DNA of 64,000 nt from Acidobacteriota bacterium (GCA_013289825.1 JABCZF010000008.1:1-64000); one strand, 5' to 3'; shown: positions 45,113 through 54,422, numbered from the stretch's first letter. Made by a program: numbers and translations. The notes: generated by a model not told the origin, from the sequence alone.

Positions 45113-45859
45113 ATGCCATCCAGTTCATCAGCACGGGCAAAAAAGCCGAGTCGCGGCCCAAAAACACTTCCCTTTGTTCCACAGATTCTTATCTTTGATG
45201 TTGATGGCGTGCTGGTGGATGTTCGCCGGTCGTATTGGCTTTCTGCTCTCGAAACGATGCGTTTCCTCACCGGCCAGCGGCACGCGTGGGCCGAACTGCA
45301 CGAATGGAAAAGCAAACCCGGCAACAATGACGATTGGAATATGGTTTCGAATTGGGCCACTGCGTTGGGGCATCCGACAAGCTATGAAGAGGCGCGCGTG
45401 GCGTTCGGGCAGTTCTATTGGGGGAAGAACGGCAAGGCCGGCAATGTGCGGAAGGAGAAGCTTATGATCACGCCGCGGCACATCAAGCGCTGGGCCGCAC
45501 GTTTTGAACTCAATCTTTTTACCGGGCGCACGCGGCAGGAATTTTCGTATACGTTTGAACGCTGGCCTGCAACGCAGTGCTTCCGGAATGTCGTTACCAT
45601 GGACGACGTCAAACGCAAGAAGCCCTATCCTGACGGATTGCTGAGAATTCTTGGACCACGCGATCCGGCCACGGCGATCTACATTGGCGATAATATAGAT
45701 GATGCTCTTGCTGCCCGGGATGCGCGTGTTCCGTTCATGGCGATATTGCCACCCGGCACGTATGAGTATCGGAAGTGTGGCGCGCGTTTCCGCGAACTTG
45801 GCGCGCTTGCGCTTTTGCCCGGCATCCTGGCCCTGAACGATTGGTTGCCATCCGCCTGA
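45113..45859 (+). CDS. HAD-superfamily hydrolase (subfamily IA type)
   Basis: 248 residues from ATG 45113 with GAGG nearby. After a basic Ser-rich leader of about 20 residues, motif I is ILIFDVDGVLVDVRRSYW with nucleophile Asp29 and Asp31; motif II is LFTGRTRQE; motif III Lys in DDVKRKKPYPDG; motif IV IYIGDNIDDALAARDA. It resembles the HAD subgroup with DGVLVDV-RSY that sometimes accompanies histidine biosynthesis genes. The substrate is not known. It is a single gene. Confidence 0.88.
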   Translation: MPSSSSARAKKPSRGPKTLPFVPQILIFDVDGVLVDVRRSYWLSALETMRFLTGQRHAWAELHEWKSKPGNNDDWNMVSNWATALGHPTSYEEARVAFGQFYWGKNGKAGNVRKEKLMITPRHIKRWAARFELNLFTGRTRQEFSYTFERWPATQCFRNVVTMDDVKRKKPYPDGLLRILGPRDPATAIYIGDNIDDALAARDARVPFMAILPPGTYEYRKCGARFRELGALALLPGILALNDWLPSA

Positions 45860-45970
45860 GGCGGTCTTCGCCTGCGTTTTTCCATGACCGGAGGAGCTCT
45901 TCGTCTTTGACGCAAGAGTGGAACTTTTGCAGCGTGCGGTGGGAATTATCAATATGAGCGGGGGGCCATC

Positions 45971-46711
45971 ATGAAGGCGCACATTTCATCCATCTTGCTG
46001 GCTTTCGGATTCTCGTGCGCTGCCGCGCTGACGGTGGCTGGTTCTACTCGTGCCCAAGCACCGCCTGGACCTTTGCCGGGGGCGCCGCCGCAAGCTCCGC
46101 CGTCTTCGACGGCGAATCCGCAAAATCAGCAGACGCGGGCGGAGACGCGGACGTCCATCTTTGGTCAGTGGAAGTTGAACCGCGACGAGAGCGACGATCC
46201 GCGCAAGAAAATGGAGGACGCACGCGGAAACAGCGGTGGAGGGCGCGCGGGCGGCGGAGGTGGAGGCGTCCGCATCGGTGGCTTTCCCATCGGCGGCCAT
46301 AGCGGGAATCGAGGCGGGGAGGGCGACGAGGACCGACAGCGCACGCAATCCGAGATCGCCCCCGCGAATTCTTTGACGCTAAAGCAAAAAAGCTCTAACG
46401 ACCCCGAAGTTGACCTCACCGACGACCAAAACCGGAAGCGTGTGCTTTTCACGGACGGTCGTAAGTTACAGAAACCTGATTCGAAGGACGATAGTTACCA
46501 GGAAACTGCGGCGCACTGGGACGGCTCGCGTCTGGTCACCGACGAGAAGGGTCCTCGCGGAGGAAAGATGAGCCGCACGTTTGAATTGTCCTACGATGGC
46601 ACACAGCTTTTCGAGACGCTGCGTCTGACCACCGGACGTTCGGGCATGCCGCTCGATGTGCGCTACGTCTACGACGCGGTCTCCTCGAGTGGCACGCCGC
46701 CAAATCAGTGA
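45971..46711 (+). CDS. Secreted Gly/Pro-rich protein of unknown function
   Basis: 246 residues with a signal peptide (SSILLAFGFSCAAALTVAGS, ending before RAQA). A Pro/Ala-rich stretch (PPGPLPGAPPQAPPSS) is followed by a short conserved-looking block (SIFGQWKLNRDESDDPRKKM), a Gly-rich region (GNSGGGRAGGGGGGVRIGG) and a C-terminal part that resembles lipocalin-like/'DUF' domains of acidobacterial secreted proteins (DDQNRKRVLFTDGRKLQKP, RTFELSYDGTQLFETLRL). I do not recognise a named family. It follows the HAD gene on the same strand after 111 bp. Confidence 0.8.
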   Translation: MKAHISSILLAFGFSCAAALTVAGSTRAQAPPGPLPGAPPQAPPSSTANPQNQQTRAETRTSIFGQWKLNRDESDDPRKKMEDARGNSGGGRAGGGGGGVRIGGFPIGGHSGNRGGEGDEDRQRTQSEIAPANSLTLKQKSSNDPEVDLTDDQNRKRVLFTDGRKLQKPDSKDDSYQETAAHWDGSRLVTDEKGPRGGKMSRTFELSYDGTQLFETLRLTTGRSGMPLDVRYVYDAVSSSGTPPNQ

Positions 46712-46860
46712 CGACGAAGCTATCCGTACCGCCTGATGGTCCACAATGTCATTTAGGAATTCTTCTTGTCCCACTTGGCGCCTCCGTTGACGCCCCCCAT
46801 CGTGCGGTCTAATATCCGCGCATGGTCTGTGCGTCAAATGGGGGTAGCTAGGAGAATTTC

Positions 46861-47982
46861 TTGGAAAACGAGATTCGCACAACAACGCCGCGCGGCCCCG
46901 GGCGCTTGAAGCGCTGGATGGGCCGGGGACTGATGGGCCTTCTTGTGCTGGTGGTCCTGGCCGCGGTGGTGGGCGCGAGTTACCAGGCCCTCGGAAACAG
47001 AGCGGATGCTCGCAGATTTCCGCAACAGGGAAAATCCGTCTCTCTCGGTCCGGCTTTTGACAACCTGTCTTTGAGTATCGATTGCCGGGGGCAGGGTAGT
47101 CCGACGGTTATTTTGGACAGCGGGCTCGGCGTTCCCGCGGTCGGGTGGAATCCCGTGCAAACGGAAGTCGCGGAATTCACGCGCGTTTGTGCTTATGACC
47201 GCGCGGGCTACGGCTGGAGCGGCGCTACCACTCTTCCACGCACGAGCACGGAGATTGTGAAGGAATTGCACGCGCTCCTTGAAGCTGCGAACGAGAAAGG
47301 GCCATACATTCTGGTTGGACATTCCTTTGGCGGGTTCAACGTTCGCGTTTATAACGGCCAGTATCCAAACGAGGTTTCCGGCATGGTTTTGGCGGACGCT
47401 TCGCACGAAGATCAAGAAGCCCGCATGCCGCCCGCAATGCAAGCGTTCATGAAGAAATCGGCCGAGCAGCTTAAGCGCCAGCAAATGCTTGCCCCACTAT
47501 TGATTCGGTTTGGCGTTGCGCGGTTCGCTCAGCGAAATCAGGTAGAAAGTCCGGGCGTTTCAAAGGAATTTGGGCAGGAGATGCTCTACCTGCAGCTTCA
47601 GCCGAAATTCATGGACGCGGCCGCTTCCGAACTGGACTCGTTTTCGGAAAGTGCCAAGGAGGTCCGGACGGCCGGCAATCTGGGGGATAAACCGCTGGTG
47701 GTTCTGACAGCGGGCAAAATGGTGCCAGCATCACAGTTGCCCGAAGGGTTTCCGCAGAAAGAGTTCGACGATTTCCACGAGGTGTGGGTGAACGATTTGC
47801 AGGTGAGAGAATCCCGGCTTTCGACGCGCGGCAAACGAATCATGGTTCCGGACAGCGATCACATGATCCCCTTTGAACGCCCCGACACGATCGTTGCCGC
47901 TGTTCACGAAGTCTGGACGGCCGCGAACTCCCTGGGCACGGCCAGCACTGGCAAACCCAGCGAAGCCAGCAGTGCCAAGTAG
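46861..47982 (+). CDS. Alpha/beta hydrolase, membrane-anchored
   Basis: 373 residues from a TTG at 46861, supported by AGGAG at about 46850. A membrane helix at 24-40 (MGLLVLVVLAAVVGAS) suggests an anchor. The hydrolase domain has the oxyanion segment VILDSGLGVPAVGWNPVQ, CAYDRAGYGWSG, the nucleophile elbow LVGHSFGGFNVRVY (Ser155) and VLADASHEDQE; His is likely in DSDHMIPFERPD. These features fit family members that act on esters or epoxides; the substrate is unknown. A low-complexity Ser/Ala/Gly tail ends the protein. Confidence 0.88.
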   Translation: MENEIRTTTPRGPGRLKRWMGRGLMGLLVLVVLAAVVGASYQALGNRADARRFPQQGKSVSLGPAFDNLSLSIDCRGQGSPTVILDSGLGVPAVGWNPVQTEVAEFTRVCAYDRAGYGWSGATTLPRTSTEIVKELHALLEAANEKGPYILVGHSFGGFNVRVYNGQYPNEVSGMVLADASHEDQEARMPPAMQAFMKKSAEQLKRQQMLAPLLIRFGVARFAQRNQVESPGVSKEFGQEMLYLQLQPKFMDAAASELDSFSESAKEVRTAGNLGDKPLVVLTAGKMVPASQLPEGFPQKEFDDFHEVWVNDLQVRESRLSTRGKRIMVPDSDHMIPFERPDTIVAAVHEVWTAANSLGTASTGKPSEASSAK

Positions 47983-48247
47983 CGCAGCTGTTTCGGGGCA
48001 GGTTGCGGGGGGCGCGAGCGGCTGCTAAAATTGCTGATTTGCCGGGTTACCGGTGTTTGTGCTGAAGGCTACCTGCTATTTGCCGGTTGGGTATCCCACA
48101 GAATTTGTTGCCGTTTCGATCCAGGCCGATGGTGAGTCGAACCGCAAGGCTGTCCAAAGAGTAGGCGACCGCAGAGAACCCGACGGAAACGGCCAGCGCT
48201 CGGAGCTCGACTGAACCGGTCCGGCCTCTGCGGGAGGGAGATTACGA
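47983..48247. other. Intergenic leader of the lpdA-lipB-pdh cluster
   Basis: 265 bp. It ends with the ribosome site GGGAGGGAG of lpdA. A 51-codon open frame at 48059-48214 has no family character. No clear promoter or riboswitch was found. Confidence 0.35.
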
Positions 48248-49645
48248 GTGGCAAAGTATGATGTGGCGATTATCGGGAGCGGTCCGGGCGGCTACGTGGC
48301 GGCGATCCGCGCCGGCGAGCTTGGATTGAAGACTATCGTGGTCGAGAAGGACCCGTTTCTTGGCGGGACTTGCTTGCATGTCGGATGTATTCCGACGAAG
48401 GTTTTGTTGCATCACGCGGATGTGTACGATCACTTCAAGAACGGCGCGGAATTGGGGTTCGAAGTGAGCGGGCTGAAGATCAATTGGGCGAATATTCTCG
48501 CCCGTAAAGACAAGATTGTGAAGAAGCATGCCAAGGGGATCGAGTTTCTTTTCAAGAAGAATAAGGTGGAGTGGGTGCAGGGCTGGGGACGTTACGCCGG
48601 AACGGGGCGCGTGAGTGTGGATAACAATGGGAAGAAAAGCGAGATCGAAGCCGCGAACATTTTGCTGGTGAGCGGATCCGAAGCGCGAGCTTTGCCAGGT
48701 ATCGAGCCGGACCACAAAACAATTTTGACGAACCGGTCCATTCTGGAGTTGCCGGATATTCCGAAGACACTGATTGTGGTTGGGGCGGGAGCGGTCGGAG
48801 TGGAGTTCGCTTCTATCTACAATACATTTGGGACGCAGGTGACGATTCTGGAGGCGCTGCCGCGTGTGGTGCCGGTGGAAGACGAAGAGGTTTCGGCGGA
48901 ACTGGAAAAGGATTTCAAGAAAAAGGGGATACAGATTTTCACCAGCAGCAAGGTGGAGTCCGTTAAGAAGGATGCCAAAGGCGTGACGGTTTCGTTTAAA
49001 GACAAGGATGACAAGCCGCAGACGCTGCAGGCGGAGAAGTTATTGCTGGCAGTTGGCCGCAAACCGATGACGGAAGATTGCGGTTTGGAGAAATCCAAGG
49101 CCAAGCTGGAGCGAGGGTTCGTGGTTACCGGGCCGCAGATGGAGACCGATGAAAAGGGTTTGTACGCGATTGGGGACATCGTGGCGGGGATGCCGCAGCT
49201 GGCGCACGCGGCGATGATGGAAGGGATCGTGGCCGTAACGCACATTGCCGGAAAGAAAACGCAGCCGATTTTGAAGACGCGCATTCCCAACGCGACGTAC
49301 TGTGAGCCGCAGATCGGGTCGATTGGATTGACCGAGAAGCAGGCGCGCGAGGCCGGGTATGCAGTGAAAACTGGAAAATTCCCTTTTGTCGGCAACAGCA
49401 AGGCCACGATTTTGGGGAATCACAACGGGTTCATCAAAGTGGTTTCGGACGAGAAGTACGGCGAGGTTTTGGGGATTCACATTATCGGCCCCTTGGCGAC
49501 GGAAATTTTGGCGGAAGCGGCGGCGACGTTGAACCTCGAGGGCACCATCGACGACATGATGAACATGATTCACGCGCATCCCACGGTTTGGGAAGGGATG
49601 GGGGATGCGTTTGCGAGCGTGAGGGGATTGCAGATTAACGTATAG
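48248..49645 (+). CDS. lpdA: Dihydrolipoyl dehydrogenase (E3)
   Basis: 465 residues from GTG 48248 with a strong GGGAGGGAG upstream. FAD motif IIGSGPGGYVAAIRAGELG, redox disulfide GGTCLHVGCIPTK (Cys42, Cys47), NAD motif VVGAGAVGVEFASIYNTFG, second FAD block GLYAIGDIVAGMPQLAHAA, and the interface His-Glu pair in HAHPTVWEG. Intact and of normal length. It reoxidises the lipoyl groups of the 2-oxoacid dehydrogenase whose E1 and E2 genes follow after lipB. Confidence 0.95.
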   Translation: MAKYDVAIIGSGPGGYVAAIRAGELGLKTIVVEKDPFLGGTCLHVGCIPTKVLLHHADVYDHFKNGAELGFEVSGLKINWANILARKDKIVKKHAKGIEFLFKKNKVEWVQGWGRYAGTGRVSVDNNGKKSEIEAANILLVSGSEARALPGIEPDHKTILTNRSILELPDIPKTLIVVGAGAVGVEFASIYNTFGTQVTILEALPRVVPVEDEEVSAELEKDFKKKGIQIFTSSKVESVKKDAKGVTVSFKDKDDKPQTLQAEKLLLAVGRKPMTEDCGLEKSKAKLERGFVVTGPQMETDEKGLYAIGDIVAGMPQLAHAAMMEGIVAVTHIAGKKTQPILKTRIPNATYCEPQIGSIGLTEKQAREAGYAVKTGKFPFVGNSKATILGNHNGFIKVVSDEKYGEVLGIHIIGPLATEILAEAAATLNLEGTIDDMMNMIHAHPTVWEGMGDAFASVRGLQINV

Positions 49646-49658
49646 CGACGGGTGACTG

Positions 49659-50429
49659 GTGAAGAGCTGCCAGATTGTTGATCTCGGATTGATTGGGTAC
49701 GCGAATGCGTACGCGCTGCAAAAACGCCTGGTGGCCGCGCGCAAGGCGGATGCGGTTGGGGATGTGCTATTGCTCTGCGAGCACACGCCGGTGATCACCC
49801 AGGGGCGAAACGGGAAGCGCGAGCATCTTTTGGTTTCCGAGAATGTATTGCGGCAGCGGAACGTGGAGTTCTATGAGACTAGCCGCGGGGGAGATGTTAC
49901 CTACCACGGACCGGGGCAGCTGGTGGGTTATCCGATCTTGCAGCTCGGCGCGATTCGCAAGGACGTGGTTTGGTACGTGCGGATGCTGGAAGAAGTGATG
50001 ATCCGAACTACCCGAGAGTTCGGGATTTGCGCCGAACGCGAAGCGGGGAAGACTGGAATTTGGGTGCCGGGGGAAAAGAAAGAATTCATACGGAGCTCAC
50101 CGAGGGGAGAGCAGCCAGCCGAGATTGCGGCAGAAAAGCTGGGCGCAATTGGGGTGCACATCAGCCGGTGGGTGACGTCGCACGGATTTGCTTACAATGT
50201 TTCGACGGATCTGCGTAATTTTGATTTGATTGTGCCTTGCGGGATCGCCGGGCGGAAGGCGACTTCGCTCGAGAAACTGCTGGGACGGGCGGTGAATGGC
50301 AAGGAAGTGGCGCCGAAAATGGTGCGGCATTTTGGGGATGTGTTTGGGTTGGAGATCGGTGCAGGAACGAAAGAAGAATTACTGGGGATGCTGGAGCCTA
50401 GGGAGCAGATGGTGGCGCTGCCAGCTTAG
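49659..50429 (+). CDS. lipB: Octanoyltransferase (lipoate biosynthesis)
   Basis: 256 residues from GTG 49659, 13 bp after lpdA. LipB motifs: LLLCEHTPVITQGRNGKREHLL, TSRGGDVTYHGPGQLVGYPIL, GKTGIWV, the catalytic Lys in KLGAIGVHISRWVTSHGFAYN, and the catalytic Cys in FDLIVPCGI. About 20 extra residues (GEKKEFIRSSPRGEQPAEIA) are inserted between GKTGIWV and KLGAIG, a variable loop. It moves octanoyl from acyl-carrier protein to lipoyl domains; placement next to E1-E2-E3 genes fits lipoylation of this complex. lipA is not in the window. Confidence 0.94.
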   Translation: MKSCQIVDLGLIGYANAYALQKRLVAARKADAVGDVLLLCEHTPVITQGRNGKREHLLVSENVLRQRNVEFYETSRGGDVTYHGPGQLVGYPILQLGAIRKDVVWYVRMLEEVMIRTTREFGICAEREAGKTGIWVPGEKKEFIRSSPRGEQPAEIAAEKLGAIGVHISRWVTSHGFAYNVSTDLRNFDLIVPCGIAGRKATSLEKLLGRAVNGKEVAPKMVRHFGDVFGLEIGAGTKEELLGMLEPREQMVALPA

Positions 50430-50433
50430 GGGA

Positions 50434-50513
50434 GTAGGACAGACATTCTTGTCTGTCGCTTGCCGTTGTTCGGAAGTAAAGGAAGGCAGACAGGCAGCCA
50501 TGCCTGTCCCACG
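50434..50513. repeat. Pair of inverted REP-like hairpins
   Basis: GACAGAC / GTCTGTC (arms 50438-50444 and 50451-50457) and GACAGGCA / TGCCTGTC (50489-50496 and 50501-50508) form two hairpins about 30 bp apart. Read on opposite strands both follow the same pattern, GGACAGRCA-loop-TGYCTGTC, so they are a head-to-head pair like a REP/BIME unit. It lies between lipB and the E1-alpha gene inside a probable operon. Confidence 0.65.
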
Positions 50514-50521
50514 GAGCGGGA

Positions 50522-51781
50522 ATGAAGAAGGAATTGACGCGGCAGCAGTATCTGGACCTGTACTACTACATGCGGCTGAACCGCGCCGTGGAAGACACTA
50601 TGGTGAAGCTCTTCCGCCAGAACAAAATTGTCGGAGGGTTGTACTCGAGTCTGGGTCAAGAAGCGATTTCCGTGGGAACGGCGTACGCGCTGGAGAAGAA
50701 GGATTGGCTGGCGCCGATGATCCGCAATATCGGAGCGCTGCTGGTAAAGGGCGTGCCGCCGCGCGATGTTTTCATGCAGCATATGGCCAAATACGATTCG
50801 CCAACCAAGGGCAAAGACGGAACGAGCCACTTTGGCGATTTAGAGAAGCTGCATATTGTTTCGCCGATTTCGATGCTGGGCGATTTGATTCCCGTGATGA
50901 CCGGTGTGGCCATGGCGGGTCGCTACCTGGGCCAAAATATTGTGACCATGACTTGGATCGGCGACGGCGGAAGTTCGACCGGCGTGTTTCACGAAGGGTT
51001 GAACTTTGCCGCTACGCAGAAGGCGCCGTTCGTGTTGATCCTCGAAAATAATTTGTGGGCGTATTCGACGCCCGTGAAGCGGCAGGTGCCTCTCGAGAAT
51101 CTGGCGGATCGCGCGAAAGCGTATGGAATTTCCAGCTACATTGTGGATGGCAATGACGTGGTCGCAGTGTACTCGACGGCGCGGGAAGCGGTGGAGCGAG
51201 CGCGAGCCGGCGAGGGGCCGATTTTGATCGAAGCCAAGAGTTTCCGCCGGCTGGGCCATGCGCAGCACGACCCGGCCGAGTACGTGCCGAAGGAGATGCG
51301 CGCTTACTGGGAAGGACGCGATCCGATCGCTTTGTATGAGAAATTTCTAATGGGCGAGAGATTGCTCGACACGAAGGGCAAGAAGGATGTCGACGAGAAA
51401 ATCGAGACGCTGCTCGCTGCGGAGCGGGAGTTCGCGGAGAATTCGCCGATGCCGCCGCCTGAATTTGCCGAGACGGGCGTCTATTGCACCGGCGACGAAT
51501 GTCATAAGATTCGCCCGAAATGGGAGCGGCCGATTTCTGAAGTGACCCCGCCGAAATCGAGCGTCAAGCCGGTGTGGACCGTGGAGGGCTTCGGATCTGG
51601 CAAGTCAGCTGCGAGCACGGCCATCCACTTTGGGGACACCAAGGCCGCGCTGGAAACAGAAACTTCGGACACGGACGCAACGACAAAAACCAATGGATCC
51701 AAACGCGCGGCAAAATCGCCTGCAAAAAACAGCGCAAAGGCTGGGGCCGCCTCTAGAGCCACGAGAAAGGTAAAGAGGTAG
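50522..51781 (+). CDS. pdhA: 2-oxoacid dehydrogenase E1 component, alpha subunit
   Basis: 419 residues from ATG 50522. Thiamine diphosphate enzyme: LYSSLGQEAISVGTAYAL, the ThDP-magnesium motif WIGDGGSSTGVFHEGLNFA continuing to ENNLWAYSTP, and YRRLGHAQHD-like FRRLGHAQHDPAEYVP. The core ends near residue 330; a tail of some 60-80 residues follows that is rich in Ser, Thr, Lys and Ala (SKRAAKSPAKNSAKAGAASR). Such a basic tail is not part of the usual fold. It decarboxylates pyruvate or a branched-chain 2-oxoacid with the beta subunit encoded 2 bp downstream. Confidence 0.92.
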   Translation: MKKELTRQQYLDLYYYMRLNRAVEDTMVKLFRQNKIVGGLYSSLGQEAISVGTAYALEKKDWLAPMIRNIGALLVKGVPPRDVFMQHMAKYDSPTKGKDGTSHFGDLEKLHIVSPISMLGDLIPVMTGVAMAGRYLGQNIVTMTWIGDGGSSTGVFHEGLNFAATQKAPFVLILENNLWAYSTPVKRQVPLENLADRAKAYGISSYIVDGNDVVAVYSTAREAVERARAGEGPILIEAKSFRRLGHAQHDPAEYVPKEMRAYWEGRDPIALYEKFLMGERLLDTKGKKDVDEKIETLLAAEREFAENSPMPPPEFAETGVYCTGDECHKIRPKWERPISEVTPPKSSVKPVWTVEGFGSGKSAASTAIHFGDTKAALETETSDTDATTKTNGSKRAAKSPAKNSAKAGAASRATRKVKR

Positions 51782-51783
51782 CC

Positions 51784-52773
51784 ATGGCGGAGGCCAACGG
51801 AACGCAAATTACGTTTCTCGAAGCCATCAGGCAGGCGATGTTCGAAGAAATGGAGCGCGACCCGGCCGTGGTGTTGCTCGGAGAGGACGTCGGGGTGTAC
51901 GGCGGCGCGTTCAAAACCAGCGAGGGATTGCTGGAGCGCTTCGGCTGGGAGCGCGTGATTGATACGCCCATCAGCGAGAGCGCCATTATCGGCGCGGCGT
52001 GCGGGATGAGCTACGCGGGGCTGAGGCCGATTGCCGAATTACAGTTCATCGATTTTATCGTGTGCGCGTTCAATCAGATCACCAATTTCGTGGCCAAGGG
52101 CCACTACCTCTGGAATGCGCCCGCGCCGATGGTGATGCGCGGTCCGTCGGGCGGCGGCGTACATGGCGGACCATTTCACTCGGCGAATCCGGAGATGTAC
52201 TTCGTGCATACGCCAGGGCTGAAGGTGATTTATCCTTCGACGCCGTACGACGCCAAGGGATTGCTGAAGGCCGCGGTGCGCGACAATAATCCTGTGCTTT
52301 TCTTCGAGCACAAATTCCTGTACCGGCGGATCAGGGGCGAGGTTCCTGCCGAGGATTACACCGTGCCGATTGGCAAGGCGACCGTGCGCCGCGAGGGCCA
52401 ACACCTGACGATTATTTCTTATGCGGCGATGATGCACACCTCGCTCGAAGCGGCCGATGCGCTGGCGAAAGAAGGCATCGAGGCCGAAGTGATCGACTTG
52501 CGGACGCTGCTGCCGCTGGATGAAGAGACGATTTTGCAGTCGGTGCGCAAAACCAACAGATGCTTGGTGGTGCACGAGGATACCAAAACGGGCGGAATCG
52601 CAGGCGAGATTGCGGCGATTCTTTGCGAGAAGGCTTTCGGCGATCTGGATGGGCCGCTGATGCGTGTGACGGCGCTGGATACGCCGGTGCCGTATGCGCC
52701 GCCACTCGAGGAATATTTTCTGCCGAACGCCAAAAAAGTCTTCGATGCAGCGAAGGAATTGGCACGGTACTAG
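51784..52773 (+). CDS. pdhB: 2-oxoacid dehydrogenase E1 component, beta subunit
   Basis: 329 residues. Transketolase-like beta subunit motifs: FLEAIRQAMFEEMERDP, VVLLGEDVGVYGGAFK, FGWERVIDTPISESAIIGAA, ELQFIDFIVCAFNQITN, GPSGGGVHGGPFHS, and EVIDLRTLLPLDEETI. Complete and of normal length. It starts directly after the alpha-subunit stop and is followed by the E2 gene 44 bp later, forming the usual alpha-beta-E2 operon. Confidence 0.95.
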   Translation: MAEANGTQITFLEAIRQAMFEEMERDPAVVLLGEDVGVYGGAFKTSEGLLERFGWERVIDTPISESAIIGAACGMSYAGLRPIAELQFIDFIVCAFNQITNFVAKGHYLWNAPAPMVMRGPSGGGVHGGPFHSANPEMYFVHTPGLKVIYPSTPYDAKGLLKAAVRDNNPVLFFEHKFLYRRIRGEVPAEDYTVPIGKATVRREGQHLTIISYAAMMHTSLEAADALAKEGIEAEVIDLRTLLPLDEETILQSVRKTNRCLVVHEDTKTGGIAGEIAAILCEKAFGDLDGPLMRVTALDTPVPYAPPLEEYFLPNAKKVFDAAKELARY

Positions 52774-52817
52774 CCCGTGACCCTACATCGGAAGTGAAGC
52801 CGGACAGGAGAATCGAG

Positions 52818-54197
52818 ATGGCCACAGACGTAGTCATGCCGCAGATGGGCGAAAGCATTTTTGAAGGGACCATCACCAAGTGGCTGAAGAAGCCCGGCGA
52901 CAAGGTGGAGCGCGACGAGCCGCTGTTCGAGATTTCGACGGACAAGGTGGACGCGGAAATTCCATCGCCCTCGGCTGGTGTGCTGAAGGAGATCAAAGTC
53001 AACGAAGGGCAGACCGTGCCGATCCAGACGGTCGTGGCGGTGATCGACGGCGCCGGCTCGGCGGCAGCTGCCCCGGCGCCAACTCCGGCGAAGACCCCGG
53101 CGCCGCAAGCCGCGGCCGCGCCCGCACCGCCTCCAGCGGCGAGACCTGCCACTCCTCCACCGGCTGCAGCAGCGCCAACGCAGACTGCCCCGCAGGCGGT
53201 ACCTGTGCCTCAGCGCAGCGGCGAACGCATCCACAGTTCGCCGCTTGTGCGCCGCATGGCCGCAGAACGCGGCATTGACCTGACCACGGTTCCGGGAACG
53301 GGCGCAGGCGGACGGATCAGCAAACAGGACATCGAAGCAGTCATTGCGGCTGGCGCAGTTCCCGCCGCGGCGTCCACTCCGGCCGCGGCGCCGGCGCGTC
53401 CTGCGACCCCGGCCACCTCCGTGGCTCCAGCTCCTCCCGCGGTTTCCGGCGGGCAGATTCACGTGGCCTTCGAATCGGCGGTCCCGCGCGAGAAGATTTA
53501 CTTCGGCAATTACCAGGTAGAGCCGATGAGCAACATGCGGCAGCGCATCGCGGAGCACATGGTGGCTTCGAAGCGCGTGTCTGCTCACGTTTATTCCGTG
53601 GACGAGATCGATATGACCAAGGTGGCTTCGTTGCGAGCCAAAGCCAAGGATGAGTTTGAACAGCGCTACGAGACTAAGCTGACGTTCATGCCGTTCTTTG
53701 TGAAGGCGGCGGTCGCCGGACTGCGCGCTTTCCCTACGATGAACGCATCGCTGGACGGCACGAACGTAGTGCTGCACAAGGAGATCAACATCGGGATCGC
53801 CGTGGCGCTTGATTGGGGCCTGATTGTGCCTGTGGTGAAGGGCGCCGACGAGAAGAATGTTCTCGGCATCCAGCGCACGCTGAACGATTTGGCGGAGCGA
53901 GCGCGTTCGAAGAAACTGAAACCAGAAGAGGTGCAGGAAGGCACTTTTTCCATCACCAATCCAGGCGTCTTCGGGGGACTTTTCGGGCTTCCGGTGATCA
54001 GCCAGCCGAATGTGGGCATTCTGGGGCTTGGCATGATCGAGAAGCGTCCCGTCGTTATCAACGACTCGATCGCCATTCGCTCCATGTGTTACGTAACGCT
54101 GAGCTACGACCATCGCGTGGTGGATGGCGCTGTCGCACACCGGTTCCTGCACCAGGTGAAGGAGACGCTGGAGAATTGGTCGGAACCGGTCCTCTAG
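52818..54197 (+). CDS. pdhC: 2-oxoacid dehydrogenase E2 (dihydrolipoamide acyltransferase)
   Basis: 459 residues from ATG 52818 (AGGAG upstream); a much longer upstream reading is ruled out by overlap with pdhB. One lipoyl domain with the modified lysine in ISTDKVDAEIPSP (Lys43), a long Ala/Pro linker, the peripheral subunit-binding domain (SSPLVRRMAAERGIDL to GRISKQDIEAVIA), a second Ala/Pro linker, and the catalytic domain with PMSNMRQRIAEHMVASK and the active site SYDHRVVDGA (His432, Asp436). It is the core of the complex with E1 and Lpd. Whether the acyl group is acetyl, branched-chain or succinyl cannot be decided. Confidence 0.95.
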   Translation: MATDVVMPQMGESIFEGTITKWLKKPGDKVERDEPLFEISTDKVDAEIPSPSAGVLKEIKVNEGQTVPIQTVVAVIDGAGSAAAAPAPTPAKTPAPQAAAAPAPPPAARPATPPPAAAAPTQTAPQAVPVPQRSGERIHSSPLVRRMAAERGIDLTTVPGTGAGGRISKQDIEAVIAAGAVPAAASTPAAAPARPATPATSVAPAPPAVSGGQIHVAFESAVPREKIYFGNYQVEPMSNMRQRIAEHMVASKRVSAHVYSVDEIDMTKVASLRAKAKDEFEQRYETKLTFMPFFVKAAVAGLRAFPTMNASLDGTNVVLHKEINIGIAVALDWGLIVPVVKGADEKNVLGIQRTLNDLAERARSKKLKPEEVQEGTFSITNPGVFGGLFGLPVISQPNVGILGLGMIEKRPVVINDSIAIRSMCYVTLSYDHRVVDGAVAHRFLHQVKETLENWSEPVL

Positions 54198-54422
54198 TAG
54201 GGCTTTCTTTCTATAGCCGTCGAGCTGACGCGGCTGGATTTGCAGCTCGCTAGGATAAGAATCTGCGAGCGTTGCTTGCGGGTTTGGCGTGCTGTATTTC
54301 CTGGATTCGGACACCTGTCCGGATGTGGGACGGGCATTCCCGGAAGTGGTCGAAGCTGGAACCAGGCCACCCCTCCGCCCCCTTTAATGTATCCAAAACA
54401 AAAGGCTTACATCTGATTTAAG

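Noticed and set aside
48059..48214. 51-codon forward frame before lpdA
   Set aside because: No family features, no good ribosome site; too weak to call a gene.
54300..54325. GGACACCTGTCC palindrome before the RR-phosphatase gene
   Set aside because: Short, no matching regulator or promoter geometry; not strong enough to list as an operator.
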